Below are positions 1 to 3,644 of a stretch of 5,438 bases of DNA, in pieces (the stretch's first letter is position 1; each line of letters starts with the position of its first letter). The notes beneath the pieces were generated by a model. That model was not told the DNA's origin, did not search any database, and saw only the letters and a program-made list of their open reading frames with translations. The position numbers were made by a program, and so were the translations under genes. This DNA is from an uncultured Thalassospira sp. (GTDB lineage: Bacteria > Pseudomonadota > Alphaproteobacteria > Rhodospirillales_A > Thalassospiraceae). The DNA lies in assembly GCA_946885765.1 (NCBI GenBank), contig CAMPHD010000246.1, positions 1 through 5,438 of the forward strand, written 5' to 3'.

Positions 1-649
1 CAATGGTACGGTCAAACGGGCTGATATTGGGCGGGCTGGCATGGACCAGATTGCCATGGAACATCACAACTGAACCAGCGGGGCCGATGGGGGCCTCGCA
101 TCCGCCGTCAGCCGCAAGTTTCGTTACCGTTTCGCGATCCAGCGTCCAAAGAGGATAGGATGTGGTTTCAAGGTCGTGACCGGCCTTTAGCACGCCTGAC
201 TTGTGACTTTTGGGGATGAACAATAGCGGGCCGTTGGCCGGGGTGACGTCTTCGAGGAACAGGGCAATATTGAACGCGCGCGGTTCGGGCATTTCATCGT
301 CGCGCTGCCAGGTGCCGTAATCCTGATGCCATTGCCAGACGGCGCCGTCAAAGGCGGCCTTGGCGTTGATTTTGTACTGGTGCATGTAAACCTGTTCATC
401 AAGGAACTGTTCAACAGGTTCGATCAGGCGAGGATGGGCGCCAAGGCGGCGATGGGCTTCGTTATAGGTGTGGGCGGCAAAGGCGGTGCGGGCAACGCCG
501 GATGTTTCGCGCCAGACTTCTTCGCGGTCGGATGCATAAATCTGACGAGCTTCGGATAGAAGGGCAGCTTCTTCGCGAGAGAAAAGTTCCGGCAGAAAGA
601 CAAAGCCCTGTTCGCGGAATTCGGCAAGTGCCGCTTCGTTGAGTTTCAT
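1..649 (-). CDS. PhyH-family Fe(II)/2-oxoglutarate dioxygenase, C-terminus cut by window edge
   Basis: This gene encodes a cytosolic non-haem iron oxygenase of the phytanoyl-CoA dioxygenase/ectoine hydroxylase superfamily, which couples 2-oxoglutarate decarboxylation to hydroxylation of a small substrate. The 216 visible residues contain the iron-binding triad: H108 and D110 in WQWHQDYGTW, and H203 in NLVHAS. R214 lies 11 residues after the distal His, the spacing known for the 2-oxoglutarate-binding Arg in human PHYH. The core NGPLLFIPKSHK (about 139-150) is also typical of the family. The ATG at 649 is preceded by a GGAGGAA ribosome site about five bases upstream. The end lies beyond base 1; family members usually have 250-300 residues. 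The gene lies 64 bases downstream of the GntR regulator on the same strand, so co-transcription is likely. The active-site stretch differs from the EctD signature (EctD has HSDFETW), so I do not call it ectoine hydroxylase. The substrate is unknown. Confidence 0.9.
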   Translation of the reverse strand, partial: MKLNEAALAEFREQGFVFLPELFSREEAALLSEARQIYASDREEVWRETSGVARTAFAAHTYNEAHRRLGAHPRLIEPVEQFLDEQVYMHQYKINAKAAFDGAVWQWHQDYGTWQRDDEMPEPRAFNIALFLEDVTPANGPLLFIPKSHKSGVLKAGHDLETTSYPLWTLDRETVTKLAADGGCEAPIGPAGSVVMFHGNLVHASPPNISPFDRTI

Positions 650-662
650 GACGTTCCTCCGT

Positions 663-710
663 GTCGCAAGATTTTGATTTTTGTTATGCGACGATGTGCC
701 TTGTTAAGGC
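663..710. repeat. Small inverted repeats between the regulator and dioxygenase genes
   Basis: This 64-base gap holds two structures. GCCTT (698-702) pairs with AAGGC (706-710) around a three-base loop, just past the regulator stop codon. GTCGCA (663-668) pairs with TGCGAC (687-692) around an 18-base A/T-rich spacer. Neither has the U-tract of an intrinsic terminator in the minus-strand direction, so read-through into the dioxygenase is expected. They could be an RNA processing or attenuation element, or chance. The sequence supports the repeats but not a function. Confidence 0.35.
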
Positions 711-713
711 GGG

Positions 714-1385
714 TTATGTGACGGTCTGTGCGGTATCATTCATATGTTTGATCAGGCGATTGGCGGCATTACGGGTATGGGCAATTGCCAATTGTTGAGC
801 CGCCGCACCATCGCCGGCGCAGATTGCGTCGGCGATGGCTTGATGTTCGGTCCAGACGGGATCGGGACCGGTTCCGGTTTGCAGATCGGCATGCATGACA
901 CGCCGGACCTGCAACCAGATTGCGGCTGATGCCTCGGGCAACAGGGGGTTGCCCGACAGGCGATAGATCGTTTGATGAAACGCGACGTCGGCTGCAACAA
1001 GGTCTGCGGTGGAATTGCTGCCCAAGGCGTGGTTTCCCTGTTTGATGGCAGCCCGCAGTGCCGATTTCCGTTCGTCTTCCGGGGCTTTTGACGCAAGCCG
1101 GGCGGCAAGCCCGTCAAACGCTTCGCGCAAGTCATAAACGTGCTCGACCAGTTTGGCATCGACCGGGGCGACACGATAACCACGCCGACCCATCGGTACC
1201 ACCAGTCCGTCACGACGCAACAACCCCAGAGCTTGCAACACTGGTTGCCGCGAGACATTGAGCTCCTCGGCCAAGGCTTCCTGACGCAAAGGTGTTCCGG
1301 GAGGGAGAGCACCGGAACACAAGGCATCGACCAAGCGATCATGCACTTCGTCAGTCAGACTTTTACGACCGGAAAGAGGTTCCAT
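714..1385 (-). CDS. GntR-family transcriptional regulator, FadR-type with FCD effector domain
   Basis: This is a 223-residue cytosolic DNA-binding regulator. Residues 8-75 form the GntR winged helix-turn-helix: LRQEALAEELNVSRQPVLQAL is the recognition helix region and GRRGYRV the wing. Residues about 80-215 form an all-helical FCD domain, with the likely metal/effector ligands D133, H137, H181 and H203 in the usual D-x3-H...H...H order. Length is normal for the subfamily. The reading frame stays open 259 codons further upstream, antisense to the hydrolase gene. The ATG at 1385 is chosen because it has an AGAAGGA ribosome site six bases away and the GntR domain begins right there. It is divergent from the hydrolase and directly precedes the dioxygenase. 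A TGTATACA palindrome 26 bases upstream suggests autoregulation. FCD regulators often sense carboxylic acids; the ligand here cannot be read from the sequence. Confidence 0.93.
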   Translation of the reverse strand: MEPLSGRKSLTDEVHDRLVDALCSGALPPGTPLRQEALAEELNVSRQPVLQALGLLRRDGLVVPMGRRGYRVAPVDAKLVEHVYDLREAFDGLAARLASKAPEDERKSALRAAIKQGNHALGSNSTADLVAADVAFHQTIYRLSGNPLLPEASAAIWLQVRRVMHADLQTGTGPDPVWTEHQAIADAICAGDGAAAQQLAIAHTRNAANRLIKHMNDTAQTVT

Positions 1386-1391
1386 CTTCGA

Positions 1392-1398
1392 TCCTTCT
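1392..1398 (-). promoter_or_regulatory. Ribosome binding site that fixes the GntR regulator start
   Basis: AGAAGGA on the minus strand, six bases before the ATG at 1385. It supports the short, domain-matching start over the long open frame that continues upstream through the antisense of the hydrolase gene. Confidence 0.65.
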
Positions 1399-1411
1399 TC
1401 TACATGCAGAA

Positions 1412-1425
1412 TACTGTATACACTA
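1412..1425. promoter_or_regulatory. Candidate operator for the GntR/FCD regulator (TGTATACA-centred palindrome)
   Basis: TACTGTATACACTA is a 14-base palindrome with a perfect TGTATACA core (1415-1422). Its only asymmetry is the C/C pair at 1414 and 1423. It sits 26 bases upstream of the regulator ATG in an A/T-rich stretch, where the regulator's own promoter should lie. GntR/FCD proteins bind short palindromes of this size as dimers, commonly with GT/AC half-sites, so autoregulation is a reasonable inference. The assignment rests on position and symmetry only. Confidence 0.45.
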
Positions 1426-1485
1426 ATTTGAACCATTGGAAGATCAAATCGGTAAAAAATGACTCTGTGGTTGTGCGTGTACCTT

Positions 1486-1498
1486 AAAACACTGTTTT
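1486..1498. promoter_or_regulatory. Second palindrome in the divergent region (AAAACA-C-TGTTTT)
   Basis: A perfect 6+1+6 palindrome 85 bases upstream of the hydrolase start. It is unlike the TGTATACA site, so it may bind a different protein. A weak promoter-like pair follows it on the plus strand: TTGGCC at 1497 and TGTATT at 1520, with a 17-base spacer. A small GGGC/GCCC hairpin (1503-1514) lies in that spacer. A protein on this palindrome would overlap the -35 position. The promoter match is poor (about four of six bases in each box), so this is only a candidate. Confidence 0.3.
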
Positions 1499-1583
1499 GG
1501 CCGGGCGGTAGCCCAATTGTGTATTGTCGACGGTGTGATGGCGTTCCATGATCATTGCCGAACAACGATAGGGAGACGATGTC

Positions 1584-2408
1584 ATGGCCCGTTTTGTTAC
1601 TGCCTGTGTTCAGGTAAATGCGCGTGACAATATGAGCGACAATCTTGCGCGTGCGGCGACCTATGCGCGTGATGCCCATGCGGCTGGGGCAACGTTGATT
1701 GCGTTTCCGGAAAATGTTTCGATGATGTCGTTTGGCGGAGAAAAGGTCAGGACGGCAGCGTTTTACGAGGCCGATCACCCAGCCCGGACATTTTTCCGCG
1801 ATCTGGCGGAAGAATTGAAATCGACCCTGATTGTTGGATCTTTGCATGTGAAGGTACCGGGCGAAGACCGGGTGGCCAATCGGTGCTTTGTGATTGGCCC
1901 GGGCGGGGCGGTGATCACGTCCTATGACAAGATCCATATGTTCGATGTTGAGCTGGCGGGCGGGGAACGTTACCGCGAAAGCAAAACATTCCGTCCGGGC
2001 GATCAGGCGCGGCTTGCCAAAACCGATATCGGGGATATCGGCATCGCGATTTGCTATGACGTGCGGTTCCCTCAGCTTTTCCGTGATTATGCCAAGGCCG
2101 GGGCGAAAATCCTGTCGATCCCGGCGGCGTTTACACGTACGACCGGGCAGGCGCACTGGCACAATCTTTTGCGGTCACGCGCGATTGAAAATGGTTGTTA
2201 TGTGATTGCAGCCGCACAGTGCGGTGATCATCCGGGCAACCGGCAGACCTTCGGCCATTCGCTGATTATCGATCCGTGGGGTGAGATCCTTGCCGATGCG
2301 GGGACCGATCCCGGCTTTATCATCGCCGAGATCGATCTGGACCGGGTGGAAGATATTCGGCGGATGGTGCCGTCGCTTCATAATGACCGGGCATACAAGC
2401 CTTGCTGA
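1584..2408 (+). CDS. Carbon-nitrogen hydrolase, NIT1-like (probable deaminated glutathione amidase)
   Basis: This is a 274-residue cytosolic nitrilase-superfamily amidase, full length for the family. The catalytic triad is visible: E43 in AFPEN, K116 in YDKIHMFDVE, and nucleophile C157 in AICYDVRFP. The segments GQAHWHNLLRSRAIENGCYV, AAAQCG and GHSLIIDPWGEILAD (about 193-240) match the NIT1/Nit2 branch rather than true nitrilases. Known NIT1 proteins hydrolyse deaminated glutathione, a transaminase side product, to 2-oxoglutarate and Cys-Gly. That function is inferred here. The position after CYDVRFP is Gln rather than the frequent Glu, a variation that leaves the triad intact. The ATG at 1584 has a GGGAGACG ribosome site (1571-1578). 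The gene is divergent from the GntR regulator and may share its control region. It may instead be an independent housekeeping gene. An amidase for another omega-amide is the main alternative. Confidence 0.92.
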   Translation: MARFVTACVQVNARDNMSDNLARAATYARDAHAAGATLIAFPENVSMMSFGGEKVRTAAFYEADHPARTFFRDLAEELKSTLIVGSLHVKVPGEDRVANRCFVIGPGGAVITSYDKIHMFDVELAGGERYRESKTFRPGDQARLAKTDIGDIGIAICYDVRFPQLFRDYAKAGAKILSIPAAFTRTTGQAHWHNLLRSRAIENGCYVIAAAQCGDHPGNRQTFGHSLIIDPWGEILADAGTDPGFIIAEIDLDRVEDIRRMVPSLHNDRAYKPC

Positions 2409-2425
2409 TTTAAGCAGCATTTCGC

Positions 2426-2451
2426 AGGTGGTCAGGTATAGCTGACCACCT
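2426..2451. terminator. Perfect 10-bp inverted repeat between convergent genes, possible bidirectional terminator
   Basis: AGGTGGTCAG (2426-2435) and CTGACCACCT (2442-2451) form a perfect 10-bp stem with a six-base loop. The repeat covers the stop codon and last codons of the VOC gene and lies 17 bases past the hydrolase stop. No T-run follows on either strand, so it is not a standard intrinsic terminator. It could stabilise the 3' ends or slow polymerase. A weaker stem, TGCTG/CAGCA (2403-2419), followed by TTT overlaps the hydrolase stop. Confidence 0.45.
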
Positions 2452-2815
2452 CGAACTCGATACCGTTTTCATCGTCGAAATAGAACCGTCGGCCGGGCTC
2501 GTAATCCGCGTGATTGTGGGTTTTATAGCCGCTGGCGAGGATTTTCTTTTCGGTCGCGTCAAGGTCGTCCACCACGACACCGATATGGTTCAATCCGCCG
2601 CGCGTGCGATAGGAATTTTCGTCGGAATTTACCGGTGTTCCGCTGGAATAGATGGCGACATAGCTTGTCTCGTTGCCGACGTGATAGGTGACGCCGTTAT
2701 CCTTTGACGGCCCGTTCCAGCGGACATGCCAACCGAACCAGTCACATAATTGTGCGGCGGTTTTGGCCGGATCGGAGACGGTGAAATTCACATGTTCAAG
2801 AAATGCGATACCCAT
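2432..2815 (-). CDS. VOC superfamily (glyoxalase/bleomycin-resistance fold) protein
   Basis: This is a single-domain 127-residue protein of the vicinal oxygen chelate superfamily. It shows two beta-alpha-beta-beta-beta modules: residues 5-57 start with FLEHVNFTVSDP, and 73-127 start with GGLNHIGVVVDDLDA and end in ENGIEFEVVSY. Likely metal ligands are H8, H77 and E120. The fourth ligand position of glyoxalase I (a Glu in the first module, near YVAIYSS) is not obvious. Substrate and reaction are therefore open: a lyase, isomerase, dioxygenase or binding role are all possible. Length is normal for a one-domain member, which would work as a dimer. The ATG at 2815 has an AAAGGAG ribosome site seven bases upstream. 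The gene stands alone, convergent with the hydrolase and divergent from the YHS gene, so its neighbours give no clear functional hint. Confidence 0.88.
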   Translation of the reverse strand: MGIAFLEHVNFTVSDPAKTAAQLCDWFGWHVRWNGPSKDNGVTYHVGNETSYVAIYSSGTPVNSDENSYRTRGGLNHIGVVVDDLDATEKKILASGYKTHNHADYEPGRRFYFDDENGIEFEVVSYT

Positions 2816-2852
2816 GGCGTTCTCCTTTGTCTTTCAATGCAATCACATCCTG

Positions 2853-2881
2853 TGTAATTCCTTAAGTTAAGCTGAGGTCAA
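2853..2881 (-). promoter_or_regulatory. Weak promoter candidate for the VOC gene
   Basis: On the minus strand, TTGACC (2876-2881) is a good -35 match. It is followed after 17 bases by ATTACA (2853-2858), a poor -10 match, about 38 bases upstream of the start codon. The spacing is right, but the -10 box makes this tentative. Confidence 0.2.
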
Positions 2882-3029
2882 GGAGAAAATGCAGAGCGGA
2901 TCATGACCGTTCAGGTGCCGTTCAAGTACCGGTCACGCGGTTTCACGAAACAGTGTCGCAACGTCATTTTACCTTTGGTATCGCTTTTTGCAGTCTTGAG
3001 ACATCGAGACAGCAAACGGAGTTTTAAAG
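2882..3029. other. Divergent intergenic region upstream of the YHS gene, no gene recognised
   Basis: The region between the VOC and YHS starts holds no convincing gene. It contains an imperfect tandem repeat CCGTTCAGGTG/CCGTTCAAGTA (2908-2928). This sits inside a TGACCG...CGGTCA inverted repeat (2904-2909 and 2930-2935). A ribosome-site-like AAGGAG precedes a five-codon open frame (2889-2906) whose TGA overlaps another ATG at 2903. I treat that as chance. The YHS promoter must lie here, but I cannot place it with confidence. Confidence 0.35.
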
Positions 3030-3572
3030 GTGATGTTCAAGCAGATTTTACTGGCCTCTTCGCTGATGATTGCGGCGTCGGGTGCGGCTTTGGCGGGGGA
3101 GCAATATGTCGATGAAACCGGCTTTGCGATCAGCGGCTATGACCCGGTGGCCTATTTCGATCTGAAACAATCGGAACCGGGTGGTGCACAGCCCGGCGCC
3201 GTGCCGGGCCGTTCCGATATTACGGCTGATTATAACGGTGCGACATGGGCGTTTGCATCCGAGGAGCATCGCGAGATGTTCGTTGCAAACCCGGAAAAAT
3301 ATGCGCCGAAATATGACGGGCATTGTGCCTATGGCGTGGCACAGGGCGGCAAGGTTCCGGCCAACCCGAACCTGTGGCGGATTGTTGACGGGGCGCTTTA
3401 TCTGAATATCACGCCGACGGTTGTTGGTTTTTGGAACAGCGATATCAATGGCAATATCGACAAGTCCGAAGGTAACTGGACGTCACTTGAAGCCAAGGGC
3501 GCATCCGATAAAAGCTGGATGGCAATTGCGGACAATAACGGCACGTATGCAGGCACTGCACCGATCAAATAA
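3030..3572 (+). CDS. Secreted YHS-domain protein
   Basis: This 180-residue protein has a clear Sec signal peptide: a short basic start (MMFK), a hydrophobic core to about residue 21, and cleavage expected after ALA at 22. The mature protein is predicted to be periplasmic. A YHS domain follows (about 35-125): GYDPVAYF, then FASEEHREMFVANPEKYAP, then YDGHCAYGVA with C99, and WRIVDGALYLN. The C-terminal WNSDINGNIDKSEGNW resembles the tail of proteobacterial periplasmic YHS proteins. YHS domains are associated with metal handling, and H98-C99 is a plausible metal-contact pair. C99 is the only cysteine of the protein. A GTG at 3030 and an ATG at 3033 are adjacent possible starts. The CGGAG at 3016-3020 is nine bases from the GTG and twelve from the ATG, so GTG is slightly favoured by spacing and ATG by codon type. 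The physiological role is unknown. Confidence 0.88.
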   Translation: MMFKQILLASSLMIAASGAALAGEQYVDETGFAISGYDPVAYFDLKQSEPGGAQPGAVPGRSDITADYNGATWAFASEEHREMFVANPEKYAPKYDGHCAYGVAQGGKVPANPNLWRIVDGALYLNITPTVVGFWNSDINGNIDKSEGNWTSLEAKGASDKSWMAIADNNGTYAGTAPIK

Positions 3573-3587
3573 AGCAACCTGATCGGT
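3560..3587 (+). repeat. Inverted repeat across the YHS stop codon
   Basis: ACCGATC (3560-3566) and GATCGGT (3581-3587) form a perfect 7-bp stem with a 14-base loop that includes the TAA at 3570-3572. It lies directly before the strong terminator hairpin. It may help protect the 3' end or may be chance; no T-run follows it. Confidence 0.35.
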
Positions 3588-3593
3588 AAATGA

Positions 3594-3619
3594 AAACCGG
3601 CCCCAAGCGGGGCCGGTTT
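3594..3619. terminator. Strong bidirectional intrinsic terminator between the YHS and PhoX genes
   Basis: AAACCGGCCCC (3594-3604) pairs perfectly with GGGGCCGGTTT (3609-3619) around the loop AAGC, giving an 11-bp GC-rich stem with an A/T base. On the minus strand the stem ends in TTTT, serving the PhoX-like gene. On the plus strand it ends in TTT, followed by a T-rich stretch, serving the YHS gene. It lies 21 bases past the YHS stop and 25 bases past the PhoX stop, as expected for a shared terminator of convergent genes. Confidence 0.85.
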
Positions 3620-3644
3620 GACGATGTTTTGTTTAAGGCAGGGA

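Noticed and set aside
1..649. Naming the dioxygenase ectD (ectoine hydroxylase)
   Set aside because: The iron and 2-oxoglutarate residues are shared by the whole PhyH superfamily. The EctD-specific stretch is not matched, and no ectoine genes are in the window.
1140..1487. A 115-codon plus-strand open frame opposite the regulator
   Set aside because: It is a shadow of the GntR gene and of the intergenic region, with no domain and no supporting ribosome site.
1386..2162. A 259-codon upstream extension of the GntR regulator frame on the minus strand
   Set aside because: It is antisense to the well-supported hydrolase gene and shows no domain. The regulator has its own ATG and ribosome site at 1385.
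2889..3115. A five-codon frame with an AAGGAG site, overlapping by ATGA a 70-codon frame that runs into the YHS gene
   Set aside because: The ribosome-site spacing to the first ATG is only three bases. The second frame overlaps the YHS start in another frame, and the peptide resembles nothing I know. A leader peptide cannot be excluded, but nothing supports it.
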